Part shown: positions 7,583 through 15,449 of the stretch, in pieces
Layout: every line of letters begins with the position of its first letter
How positions within the stretch are numbered: position 1 is the first letter of the stretch
Assembly: GCA_964474755.1 (NCBI GenBank)
Contig: CAYYUG010000080.1
Span: forward strand, 1 to 18,535
Reading direction: 5' to 3'
Source: GCA-2717185 sp964474755
Lineage (GTDB): Bacteria; Pseudomonadota; Alphaproteobacteria; UBA8366; GCA-2717185
Length of the DNA stretch: 18,535 bases
Notes under the pieces: generated by a model
What the model was told of the DNA's origin: nothing
What the model saw: only the letters and a program-made list of their open reading frames with translations
Database searches by the model: none
Translations under genes and position numbers: made by a program

Positions 7583-10500
7583 ATGGCAGCACCAATGGTA
7601 TCGCTGGACGACAAGTACACACTGGATTCGGGACGGGTATTCCTGACTGGCATCCAAGCCCTCGTCCGACTGCCGTTAATGCAACGCCAACGCGATGTTG
7701 CAAACGGCCTGAATACAGGCTGCTTTATTTCCGGGTATCGCGGCTCTCCCTTGGGCGCGCTTGACCAGCAGCTTTGGCAGGCAAAGCCGTTCATTGAAAA
7801 GAACCACATTCACTTCGAACCCGGTGTTAACGAGGATCTCGCCGCAACAGCTGTTTGGGGCAGCCAGCAGCTTAATTTGTTCCCAGATGCCAATTACGAC
7901 GGCGTATTTTCCATGTGGTACGCGAAAGGCCCCGGCGTCGACCGTTCCGGCGACGTATTACGGCACGGCAACTTCGCTGGATCCTCCAAGCATGGTGGTG
8001 TCCTACTTCTGGCCGGTGACGATCATACCTGTAAATCCTCGACAACCGCTCACCAGACCGAATTCGGCTTCAAGGATGCAATGATCCCAGTCCTGAACCC
8101 GTCTGGCGTTCAAGAATTCCTCGACATGGGAATTCACGGCTGGGCCATGTCACGCTATTCTGGCTGTTGGGTTGCCTTTAAGGTTGTAGCCGAGACAGCG
8201 GACACATCTGCGTCAGTCTACGTCGATCCAGTTCGCATAAAACCCATCATCCCTAACGATTTCGATATGCCGCAGGATGGCCTCAATATCCGCTGGCCCG
8301 ACGAACCTCTGGCACAGGAAGAACGGCTGCACCGATATAAGCTTTTCGCCGCGCTGGCCTATGCTCGCGCTAACAATCTAAACCGCGCGATGGTCGACGG
8401 ACCAAACCGCCGCTTCGGCATCGTCACCGCGGGCAAATCCTATCTCGACGTTATGCAGGCGCTGGAGGACCTTGGCATCGATGAAGCCTATGCCAAGGAA
8501 ATAGGCCTATCGGTTTACAAAGTCGGCATGACTTGGCCGCTCGAACCAGAAGGCGTGCGACGTTTTGCCGAGGGCATGGAAGAGATCCTCGTTGTCGAAG
8601 AAAAGCGCGCGCTAATCGAGGAGCAATTAAAGGAACAGCTCTACAACCTGCGAGCCGACTTACGGCCGCGCGTATTTGGCAAGTTCGACGAAAACGGTGA
8701 ATGGATCATGCCTACTTTCTACGAACTGACACCGGGTCTGATCGCACGTGCCATCGCCAAGCGGATCGAGCGTTTTCACAACAGTCCGCGTATCCAAGAG
8801 CGACTGATCCGTCTGGACGCAATGGACAAGGCGCTGGATGGTTTTGAGCCGCCGATCAAGCGTACGCCGTATTTCTGTTCCGGTTGCCCACACAACACAT
8901 CTACAAAGGTCCCGGAGGGAAGCCGCGCCCTGGCTGGTATTGGCTGCCATTATATGGCGCAGTGGATGGACCGCGACACGGACACCTCCACACAAATGGG
9001 CGGTGAAGGCGTGACCTGGATGGGCCAAGCGCCATTCACCAGCACCAAACATGTTTTCGCCAATCTGGGCGACGGCACCTACTATCATTCGGGATTGCTA
9101 GCAATACGAGCCGCCGTCGCGTCTGGCGCAAACATCACTTACAAAATTCTATACAATGACGCGGTGGCAATGACTGGTGGACAACCGGTCGGCGCCGGCC
9201 TCTCGGTTCCGCTGATCTCGCACCAGCTGTTCGGCGAAGGGGTGCGGCGCATCGTTGTTGTTAGCGATGAACCCGAAAAATACTCGAACCGCTCCGGTCT
9301 GGCGGAAGGAGTAACAATCGAACACCGGGACGAATTGGATCGGATCCAGAAGGAACTACGACAACTCGAGGGCGTAACCGCAATTATCTACGATCAGACC
9401 TGTGCCGCGGAGAAGCGGCGCCGACGCAAGCGCGGTACATTCCCCGACCCGGTGCGCCGCGTAGTTATCAACGAATTAGTCTGTGAAGGCTGCGGAGATT
9501 GTTCGGTGCAGTCGAACTGTCTATCCGTGGTTCCAGTAGAGACTGAATTCGGCCGAAAGCGAACGATTGACCAGTCGAGTTGCAACAAAGATTTCTCATG
9601 CCTCAAGGGCTTCTGCCCTAGCTTAGTCACCGTCGAAGGTGGTCAACTGCGCAAGCCGAAACCGGCGGCAGCCACAGCATCATCTGCTGACCTCTTCGAG
9701 GTCTTGCCCGAGCCGACGGTCCCTGATGTTGACGAATTACCCTACGGAATTTTGATTACTGGTGTCGGCGGTACAGGCGTCGTCACGATTGGCGCACTGC
9801 TAGGCATGGCGGCCCATATCGAAGGCAAAGGCTGCTCAATACTCGATATGACAGGCCTCGCGCAGAAAGGCGGCGCAGTGTTGAGCCACGTCCGTATCGC
9901 GAAGAGCCCAGAAAACATCCACTCGGTACGAATTGCTTCAGGCGGGGCAAATTTGCTTCTCGGCTGCGATTTGGTAGTAGCCGCTGCGCCAGACGCCATC
10001 TCGAAGATCGCGCCTGGAGAAACAACAGCGGTGATTAACACGCATAAGACAATTGTCGCTGACTTTACACGCGATCCTGACCTGTCATTCCCATTGGCGG
10101 AACTTGAACGCGCGATTTCCGACAGGGCAGGCAATGCGCGCACTAACTTTATCGAAGGAACGCGACTGGCGACGGCGCTGCTCGGCGACTCGATCGCCAG
10201 CAACATGTTCATGTTGGGCTTTGCATGGCAAAAAGGTGCTGTGCCAATTGGCCGCGAAGCGATCGAAGAAGCGATCGCGTTGAATGGTGTCGCCATTGAA
10301 GCTAACAAGCGTGCCTTCCTTTGGGGCCGCCGTGCCGCGCATGACATGGCTGCAGTGGAGAAAGTTGCTGCTCCAACTGCCGTAACAGCGGCTGTGCAGA
10401 CGACGGCGCTGGAAGATATCGTCGAGAAACGCTTCGCCTTCTTGAGAGATTACCAGGACGAGGCCTACGCCAGACGCTACAAGGACCTGGTGGTGCAAGT

Positions 10501-11065
10501 CCAAACTGCTGAAGCGCGCGTCGTTCACGATGACGACACGCTGGCCCGCACCGTAGCGCGCTACTATTTCAAACTACTCGCCTACAAAGATGAGTTCGAG
10601 GTCGCGCGCCTCTATACGGAGTTGGGTTTCCTCGACACAGTAGCAAGTCAATTCGAAGGCAACTACAAGCTCAACTTCCATCTCGCCCCACCCATTTTAG
10701 CGGAACGCGACCCGGAAACCGGTATAGCACGAAAGAAAGCTTATGGTCGTTGGGTACTAATAGCTTTCAAATTGCTAGCGAAACTGCGTTTTCTTCGCGG
10801 CGGACCGCTGGACCCCTTCAACCGAACAGCGGAACGAAAGCGAGAACGCAGTCTTATTACAGAATACGAAACTGTCATAGATACGTTGCTAAAACAGCTT
10901 AACGCAAACAATCATCCGGTTGCGGTTGAGATTGCCGGACTGCCGGAACAGATCCGCGGCTACGGGCATGTAAAGGAACGGCATATCGACGCAGTGAAAG
11001 CCCGGGAAACAGAACTTCTGACATCCTACAGCAACCCCGCAACGCATGCTGACGCGGCGGACTAA
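7583..11065 (+). CDS. Indolepyruvate ferredoxin oxidoreductase, fused alpha and beta subunits
   Basis: Cytoplasmic thiamine-diphosphate enzyme (EC 1.2.7.8 type) that oxidatively decarboxylates indolepyruvate and related aryl pyruvates to aryl-acetyl-CoA, passing electrons to ferredoxin. It takes part in breakdown of aromatic or other amino acids. It is one chain of 1160 residues, the length of the proteobacterial IorA-IorB fusion. The N-terminal pyruvate-oxidoreductase domain includes FISGYRGSPLGALD (about 48-61). The TPP-binding domain starts near FCSGCPHNTS (431-440) and includes NLGDGTYYHSG. Iron-sulfur cysteines are at 634, 637, 640, 646 and 667, 673, 678. The IorB-like domain begins near residue 722 with GVGGTGVVTIGAL (727 on). 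A C-terminal extension of the DUF6537 type follows from about 930. Start ATG 7583 has only a weak purine-rich ribosome site. It converges with the gapR-like gene, leaving 6 bp. Confidence 0.94.
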   Translation: MAAPMVSLDDKYTLDSGRVFLTGIQALVRLPLMQRQRDVANGLNTGCFISGYRGSPLGALDQQLWQAKPFIEKNHIHFEPGVNEDLAATAVWGSQQLNLFPDANYDGVFSMWYAKGPGVDRSGDVLRHGNFAGSSKHGGVLLLAGDDHTCKSSTTAHQTEFGFKDAMIPVLNPSGVQEFLDMGIHGWAMSRYSGCWVAFKVVAETADTSASVYVDPVRIKPIIPNDFDMPQDGLNIRWPDEPLAQEERLHRYKLFAALAYARANNLNRAMVDGPNRRFGIVTAGKSYLDVMQALEDLGIDEAYAKEIGLSVYKVGMTWPLEPEGVRRFAEGMEEILVVEEKRALIEEQLKEQLYNLRADLRPRVFGKFDENGEWIMPTFYELTPGLIARAIAKRIERFHNSPRIQERLIRLDAMDKALDGFEPPIKRTPYFCSGCPHNTSTKVPEGSRALAGIGCHYMAQWMDRDTDTSTQMGGEGVTWMGQAPFTSTKHVFANLGDGTYYHSGLLAIRAAVASGANITYKILYNDAVAMTGGQPVGAGLSVPLISHQLFGEGVRRIVVVSDEPEKYSNRSGLAEGVTIEHRDELDRIQKELRQLEGVTAIIYDQTCAAEKRRRRKRGTFPDPVRRVVINELVCEGCGDCSVQSNCLSVVPVETEFGRKRTIDQSSCNKDFSCLKGFCPSLVTVEGGQLRKPKPAAATASSADLFEVLPEPTVPDVDELPYGILITGVGGTGVVTIGALLGMAAHIEGKGCSILDMTGLAQKGGAVLSHVRIAKSPENIHSVRIASGGANLLLGCDLVVAAAPDAISKIAPGETTAVINTHKTIVADFTRDPDLSFPLAELERAISDRAGNARTNFIEGTRLATALLGDSIASNMFMLGFAWQKGAVPIGREAIEEAIALNGVAIEANKRAFLWGRRAAHDMAAVEKVAAPTAVTAAVQTTALEDIVEKRFAFLRDYQDEAYARRYKDLVVQVQTAEARVVHDDDTLARTVARYYFKLLAYKDEFEVARLYTELGFLDTVASQFEGNYKLNFHLAPPILAERDPETGIARKKAYGRWVLIAFKLLAKLRFLRGGPLDPFNRTAERKRERSLITEYETVIDTLLKQLNANNHPVAVEIAGLPEQIRGYGHVKERHIDAVKARETELLTSYSNPATHADAAD

Positions 11066-11071
11066 ACCTGC

Positions 11072-11317
11072 TTAACGCATTCCTAGTGCGGCCATGTAGG
11101 TGTCAAGGATAGCCTCCTGTTCTTGGCGATCAGATGTATCCATTTTCCGCAGTCGGACAATCTGGCGCATTATCTTTACATCGAAGCCACTTCCCTTAGC
11201 TTCGGAGTAAACCTCACGAATATCCTCGGCCAGCGCCGCCTTTTCTTCCTCAAGGCGTTCAACACGTTCAATTAAGGATTTAAGCCGTTCACCTGTAACG
11301 CCACCCGTATCAACCAT
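11072..11317 (-). CDS. GapR-family nucleoid-associated protein (DUF2312 / UPF0335)
   Basis: Small DNA-binding protein of 81 residues. The family's studied member, GapR of Caulobacter, binds overtwisted AT-rich DNA and helps relieve supercoiling during replication. The match covers nearly the whole protein: ERLKSLIERVERLEEEK (10-26), DIREVYSEAKGSGFDVK (32-48), RLRKMD, and the C-terminal LDTYMAALGM. The first half is a coiled-coil-like helix. Start ATG 11317 is preceded by gaggga about 11 bases upstream. In many alphaproteobacteria this gene sits next to the DUF1244 and N-formylglutamate amidohydrolase genes (from memory). Here those lie about 2.7 kb further on, beyond a gene-poor stretch. The family call is firm; the cellular role is transferred from GapR. 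Confidence 0.93.
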   Translation of the reverse strand: MVDTGGVTGERLKSLIERVERLEEEKAALAEDIREVYSEAKGSGFDVKIMRQIVRLRKMDTSDRQEQEAILDTYMAALGMR

Positions 11318-11905
11318 CGCCTGCCGTCTCCCTCATAATTGGTTATTTTGCGCCGCATCCAAGCGCTTGCAGCGCTTTAATACGACGGACGGAGACGGGC
11401 AAGAATATTCGTCGTGGAACATTTAGGTTCCTAAAAATTTGCCTCGAAAGGTTAGACGTACTCATCGCCGCCAAGCTGGCTCCAAACGCTATTTCACAAC
11501 AAGGTGTCGTCAACCGCACTGATGATATCAAAAAACGTGCCGCATCTTCGTCTTCGATTTCTGCAAAGAGCAGAACGTTCGCAGCACGAACGTAGATCTG
11601 CGTTTCATCACCTCCCAATTTCCATCCTCGTCCTGTTCCATGTTCGATGAAATGCAACACAATGCTGCCAGTGGGCGGCCACCCAGTTGAGTTCTTTGCT
11701 GACGCCACGAATTCGACAAATCGCAGTTCTACGCGGATGGAAGCTCAAACGCCCCGTGCTTGTGGGCGTCCTATACCGTTAAGCTGCGGGATGCTGAGGG
11801 AAACGTCGAGGATGGCCAAACCGTGAAATTCGAAGGCGCAATTTTAGAAGCAGGAAACTTCAACAAACGGGTTACGGTAATCTTATAAATTTTCTCAAAA
11901 AGTGT
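11318..11905. other. 588-bp stretch without an intact recognisable gene
   Basis: Between gapR and the redoxin-oxygenase gene I find no gene I can name. A minus-strand open frame with a GTG start (11343-11708, 121 codons) matches no family I know and has no clear ribosome site. A plus-strand open stretch at 11703-11888 reads like protein but lacks a start. The mix of short, frame-shifting, protein-like pieces suggests decayed coding sequence. Confidence 0.5.
11703..11888 (+). pseudogene. Possible gene remnant, C-terminal piece of an unknown protein
   Basis: An open stretch of 61 codons runs from just after a TGA (11700-11702) to TAA (11886-11888). It has no ATG or GTG start in frame. The translation reads like a beta-rich protein end (for example ASYTVKLRDAEGNVEDGQTV, then KFEGAILEAGNFNKRVTVIL). 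The preceding frame (GGHPVEFFADA, about 11668-11700) is also protein-like, so a frameshift near 11700 is possible. I do not recognise the family. It could be chance. Confidence 0.3.
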
Positions 11906-12001
11906 TTAACTCCCGTAACGACATGTCGTCTTGAGGCGAAAACAAATTAATTTATTGTTTCTTTCCAACAATATGATGTCTTCAGAGATCTTGCCATCGC
12001 T

Positions 12002-12101
12002 NNNNNNNNNNNNNNNNNNNNNNNNNNNNNNNNNNNNNNNNNNNNNNNNNNNNNNNNNNNNNNNNNNNNNNNNNNNNNNNNNNNNNNNNNNNNNNNNNNN
12101 N
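12002..12101. other. Assembly gap of 100 N inside the redoxin-oxygenase gene
   Basis: Exactly 100 N, a nominal scaffold gap. It falls where the iron-binding HxD...H residues of the oxygenase domain should be. Confidence 0.98.
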
Positions 12102-12889
12102 GCGTCTTTCGCGTCATAACAACCAACCCTGAATTTTTCAAATCCCCACTCTTTGTCAAACGCGTAAACACGTTCAATTTCCGGCGCAATACGAGGTATT
12201 AATGTTATCGCCAGATGTCGCTCCAACGTCCCATCGATGATAACGTCACTTCGCCGTTTGGCCTCCGACCGCAAGGCCGGTGACGATTTCTGGTGAGAAT
12301 TGACATTAACCACGTTTTGGCGTTTATCGCCGGTTCGCCAGGTGTCAATAAGCCGCTCGCAATCCGCGTCGTCTAATACATCCGGGATAAAAAGAACTGG
12401 CGCCTGCTTGGCGATCATTCGCGGCGGTTCTTGCGATGCAATCCTTTGGAAGGCTGTGCGGGCGATATCAGCGAATGAACCGGCATCGCTCGCACCAGCG
12501 AGTGCGACAATCCGCTGGTTGGGATCTAATGCAAACAGGGCAGGCGCGGTAAGGCCCGACGCGCGTAGATAGCCATTTTGGACGCCGGCATCGGGGTCAC
12601 ACAACAGTTTGAACCCACCTTGCACTGCTACATCGTCCAACGCGGAATCATGGGGGTCGACAACGGCGTAGCGGTGCGCACCAAACCCATCGAATACGTC
12701 CGCCTGCTCTGTGAATTGCCGCAAACAATTCCCGCCACCTTGCCCAGTCATTAACAAAATGATTGGGCCGCCGGTCAGATCAGTGTTGTACAATTCACAT
12801 GGCGCGCCGCCGGTGTCCTTAAGATAGAAATTTGGCACACGGTCGCCAACAGTCATCTTTCGAATAGGTGCATTATTGGAATCAGACAT
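12102..12889 (-). CDS. Peroxiredoxin-like domain fused to a prolyl-4-hydroxylase-type 2-oxoglutarate/Fe(II) oxygenase (3' part lost in gap)
   Basis: The visible part is 262 residues from ATG 12889 to the gap edge. Residues about 13-155 resemble an AhpC/TSA redoxin domain (VGDRVPNFYLKDTGGAPCEL, LFALDPNQRIVAL). The classic PxxxTxxC motif is absent, and Cys55 in GGGNCLRQF is the only cysteine near the peroxidatic position. From about residue 163 (APVLFIPDVLDDADCERLID) it reads as the N-terminal half of a prolyl-4-hydroxylase-like oxygenase, ending in WGFEKFRVGCYDAKD at the gap. The iron and 2-oxoglutarate ligands would lie in the gap. After the gap the open minus frames (to 11906 in one frame, 11947 in another) are short and do not clearly match the expected C-terminus, so I stop at the gap. 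The frame extends upstream to 12973, but the extra 28 residues are not domain-like. The ribosome site is weak, and ATG 12856 is an alternative. Confidence 0.75.
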
Positions 12890-13209
12890 TACCGAATTGG
12901 TTCCCAGGTTTTGCCCCGACGGAAGCAGAAAAAGCCAAACGTCGGAAACATGTTCTATGTTTCCACACAGCAAACTCCGGTTTCAACCGACAGATCAGCT
13001 TGGACAGGCCAAACTCCCAAGGTTGTGCTCGCGATTGCCAAACTTTGCCCTTCGTCATTTAGGAACTGCCTTCATTCAACCCACCGCGATGGTTGGTCGT
13101 AAAAGATCGTAAACTAGCCGAAGGAATTCTCGGAATAGGTCACGACGCTCGACCACCCTGAAATCTGAACCTAAGACGTAGCATGTCGGCCATGAAAATC
13201 GCCCTGTTT

Positions 13210-13368
13210 CTAACATTGAACAATTTCTTCCAAGACATCATCAACAAAAAAAGGCGCGCTCTCCTTAGGTAACACCGGGGTCCCCATGACGTTGTAGAGA
13301 TTGCGCGCCAGAGCAGGAAAAAATCGTTGATCCTCGATCTTAAGGAGCCTGCGGCACGACAGCGGGTT
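13210..13368 (-). pseudogene. Possible gene remnant, C-terminal piece of an unknown protein
   Basis: An open stretch of 52 codons plus a TAG stop (13210-13212) begins right after an in-frame TGA (13369-13371). It has no start codon near its N-terminal end. The translation is distinctly protein-like: LLKIEDQRFFPALARNLYN, then VMGTPVLPKESAPFF and VDDVLEEIVQC. No frame immediately upstream continues it cleanly. I read it as the tail of a decayed gene of unknown family. Confidence 0.33.
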
Positions 13369-13986
13369 TCACTTGGTAGCGTTCTTACTCTCCTAATCCA
13401 CGGCTTGTTAGCACCACAATAAAATTAATAGAACGTCACCCGGTTGGCGACACCTAGACAGAGGTTGAACAAGAACATTGGGTAATAACCAGTCGCTGCC
13501 TAAGTGCCCTTTGGAGGGCCAGCCTTTTTAGTCACCCTAGGACGGGCTGATGCCGAACTCTATACGAGGAACGATGCACCGCGGGGGCGTGGAACTGGTC
13601 AATCCAACACCGCCAGATCAGCGAGGACCGCGATGGTCTCTTCAGGTCTCAAATCGTCCCACCTGGCCTTCTGACATCAATTGTCTATCGTCAGCACGGC
13701 TGCCCACAAAACATGGTATGGCCAGGCCAAGTGCGAGGCAGCCGGTCAAACCGTGGTCATCGTCGAATTTCCATAAGAAAGGGACAGTTGCATCTAACGT
13801 GACCTTGAAGGTATGGAACCCAAGCTTCAGTAGGCGGTTATATTTTTGCCAAAGAACCCCGAATTCGTTTTCACCCGTCGGGGGACGTCACACACCATCC
13901 AACCGACGCTAAATAAATTTATTTTGCAGTAAAATTCGACCTACAGCCAATATTTCTGTCTCATCCGGGGAATGCGGATTAATACA

Positions 13987-14008
13987 AGATCGCACAGAAT
14001 GGCGATCT
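13987..14008 (-). terminator. Hairpin after the FGase-DUF1244 operon, possible intrinsic terminator
   Basis: Perfect 7-base arms AGATCGC / GCGATCT enclose an 8-base loop, starting 10 bases beyond the DUF1244 stop in the direction of transcription. On the minus strand the hairpin is followed by TTGTATTAAT, a broken T tract. The position and shape suit a terminator; the short stem and imperfect T run make it weak. Confidence 0.42.
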
Positions 14009-14018
14009 GATGCCGGCG

Positions 14019-14321
14019 TTAGTGCGGCGTGCTTTCCTTCATCTTTTCCAATTGTTCAGGTGTCGCTTCCTTTTGGTGCTTCGCTTTCCACTCGCCATAA
14101 GGCATGCCGTAGACGATTTCTCGCGCGTCCTCGTAGCCGATTTCCAGCCCCTTATCTTCAGCGGCAGCGACGTACCATTTCGACAAGCAGTTACGGCAGA
14201 AACCGGACAGGTTCATCAGTTCGATATTCTGGACATCAGTCCGTTCGCGCAGATGCGACACCAGTGTCCGGAAGGCGGCGGCCTCTAACTCAGTGCGTGT
14301 CTTATCGTCGATATTTGCCAT
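14019..14321 (-). CDS. DUF1244 domain protein
   Basis: Small conserved protein of 100 residues, function unknown. The whole chain fits the DUF1244 family. The signature NIELMNLSGFCRNCLSKWY (32-50) contains the invariant-looking pair Cys42/Cys45, which could bind a metal or act in redox chemistry (inference). It is followed by EDAREIVYGMPYGEWKAKHQ (64-83). Start ATG 14321 has gaggag 9 bases upstream. It lies 152 bp downstream of the N-formylglutamate amidohydrolase-family gene on the same strand and may share its transcript. A hairpin follows the stop codon. Confidence 0.93.
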   Translation of the reverse strand: MANIDDKTRTELEAAAFRTLVSHLRERTDVQNIELMNLSGFCRNCLSKWYVAAAEDKGLEIGYEDAREIVYGMPYGEWKAKHQKEATPEQLEKMKESTPH

Positions 14322-14473
14322 CTAGTAATACTCCTCGATCGTCAAAATTCGATTTCCATTAATTTGGTGTATTTTCGGCACAATTGCCAGTCCATCAAAC
14401 GACGCGCGGCCGGATTGATCTAAAAATACTGCTCTTTAACGACAATGCTCTTTGGCGGTTTGACTCATAACGA

Positions 14474-15301
14474 TTACTTCGGTTCATCTGGAAGCAGTGG
14501 CTGGTAGAGGGCTTTATCGTCGAGGATTGGCGCCAGAGCGTTGGCGATTATCGCTGCCCATTTTTCGACACCGTAATGCGTGTCGATCAAGTCCTGCCGG
14601 ATTTCCAGCAGTATGTTGGGGTATCCATTTGGCATCGCATGTGTCTCGACTGAATAGCCATACAAATCGTAACCCGAATAAGGTTTGTTTTCGCCTACGG
14701 AGATTTCAGGGTTCTTCGATAACGCTGCCATTAACGGATTAGCAATTCGCATGTCGGATCCAAAAAGTACACCGATATGCCATGGTCGCTCGAACCCTTT
14801 CATGACTGGTGTAAAACTATGCACAGAGACAAGAGCTGGCGCAGCAACATGTTGCGCCGCCCTCTCCATCGCGGCGGCTATCTCGCCGTGATACGGCTCG
14901 AATATCGAAGCGATGCGCTGCGCCATATCTTTTGACGACAAATTTCGGTTTCCCGGCACTAGAACACCGTCGCTAATTTCACGCACCGATGTCAGATCGT
15001 ATGGCGGTCGATTGAGGTCAATAACCAGCCGGGAAAAGCTGCCGAGCACCGTCGGTGCATCCAACTTGCGGGATAATTGATAGGCTATCGCCGACGCGCC
15101 AATGTCCCAAGCGATGTGCCGCAATCGATCGTTTGGATCGAGCCCAAGCCCATCCAATTTTATTGGAATGGCATCACCACCGTGGTCGCAGATAATTACC
15201 GCAGAAGCACTGCCCGACGGGTTGACGACAGTTACTGGTGCAGGATCACCGGCATCCAACAACTGCGAAAGCAGTGCTTCATTAACGTCCTGTGAAGACA
15301 T
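14474..15301 (-). CDS. N-formylglutamate amidohydrolase family protein
   Basis: Predicted amidohydrolase of 275 residues in the FGase family, whose characterised members release formate from N-formyl-glutamate at the end of one histidine-degradation route. Visible motifs are CDHGG (39-43), HIAWDIGA (62-69), FSRLVIDLNRPP (89-100), LVSVHSFTP (157-165) and LLEIRQDLI (231-239). These include the His and Glu residues expected to bind metal and catalyse hydrolysis. No other histidine-utilisation gene is in the window, so a broader N-formyl amino-acid role is possible and I withhold the hutG symbol. Start ATG 15301 has only a weak ribosome site (gtgagcg). It is divergent from pyruvate kinase across 148 bp and upstream of DUF1244 on the same strand. 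Confidence 0.9.
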   Translation of the reverse strand: MSSQDVNEALLSQLLDAGDPAPVTVVNPSGSASAVIICDHGGDAIPIKLDGLGLDPNDRLRHIAWDIGASAIAYQLSRKLDAPTVLGSFSRLVIDLNRPPYDLTSVREISDGVLVPGNRNLSSKDMAQRIASIFEPYHGEIAAAMERAAQHVAAPALVSVHSFTPVMKGFERPWHIGVLFGSDMRIANPLMAALSKNPEISVGENKPYSGYDLYGYSVETHAMPNGYPNILLEIRQDLIDTHYGVEKWAAIIANALAPILDDKALYQPLLPDEPK

Positions 15302-15449
15302 AGGCGCTCACCATTACAAAAACACGATTACTGGCTAGCAGCATTCAAACATCAATTTGTTATACGAATACTGGTAATATGGGCTGCACCCGATCGACGG
15401 AAGGTTTAGTACTTATCGATATTGACCCATTTCTTGTGCCAGGTGACAA
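15302..15449. promoter_or_regulatory. Divergent promoter region between the FGase gene and pyruvate kinase
   Basis: This 148-bp spacer must serve both directions. It is AT-richer than the flanking genes. I see no -35/-10 pair with good spacing and no strong palindrome, so only the regional assignment is supported. Confidence 0.4.

Larger units (their letters stand above)
12890..14018. other. 1.1-kb stretch without an intact recognisable gene
   Basis: This stretch lies between the redoxin-oxygenase gene and the DUF1244 gene. The open frames here (12911-13102 plus; 12882-13058 minus; 13550-13912 plus) have compositions and lengths expected by chance, no convincing ribosome sites, and match no family I know. 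Short protein-like pieces occur, the best at 13210-13368 on the minus strand and a weaker one around 13680-13770 on the plus strand (AKCEAAGQTVVIVEFP). An AT-rich perfect palindrome (AAATAAATTTATTT) lies at 13911-13924. I see no tRNA, insertion sequence ends or direct repeats flanking the stretch. Confidence 0.55.

Noticed and set aside
11343..11708. 121-codon minus-strand frame with GTG start
   Set aside because: No ribosome site, no family resemblance, and overlapped by a more protein-like plus-strand stretch. It is described only within the gene-poor region.
11906..12001. Open frame after the second gap as the C-terminus of the redoxin-oxygenase
   Set aside because: The 31 residues after the gap do not resemble the expected end of a prolyl-hydroxylase domain, and the frame cannot be fixed because the gap length is unknown.
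12882..13058. 58-codon minus-strand frame overlapping the start of the redoxin-oxygenase gene
   Set aside because: Rich in Trp, Arg and Lys without pattern. It overlaps the start region of a better gene and has no clear ribosome site.
13550..13912. 120-codon plus-strand frame
   Set aside because: Composition looks random (rich in Pro, Arg and Ser without domain pattern), with no ribosome site and no recognisable motif.
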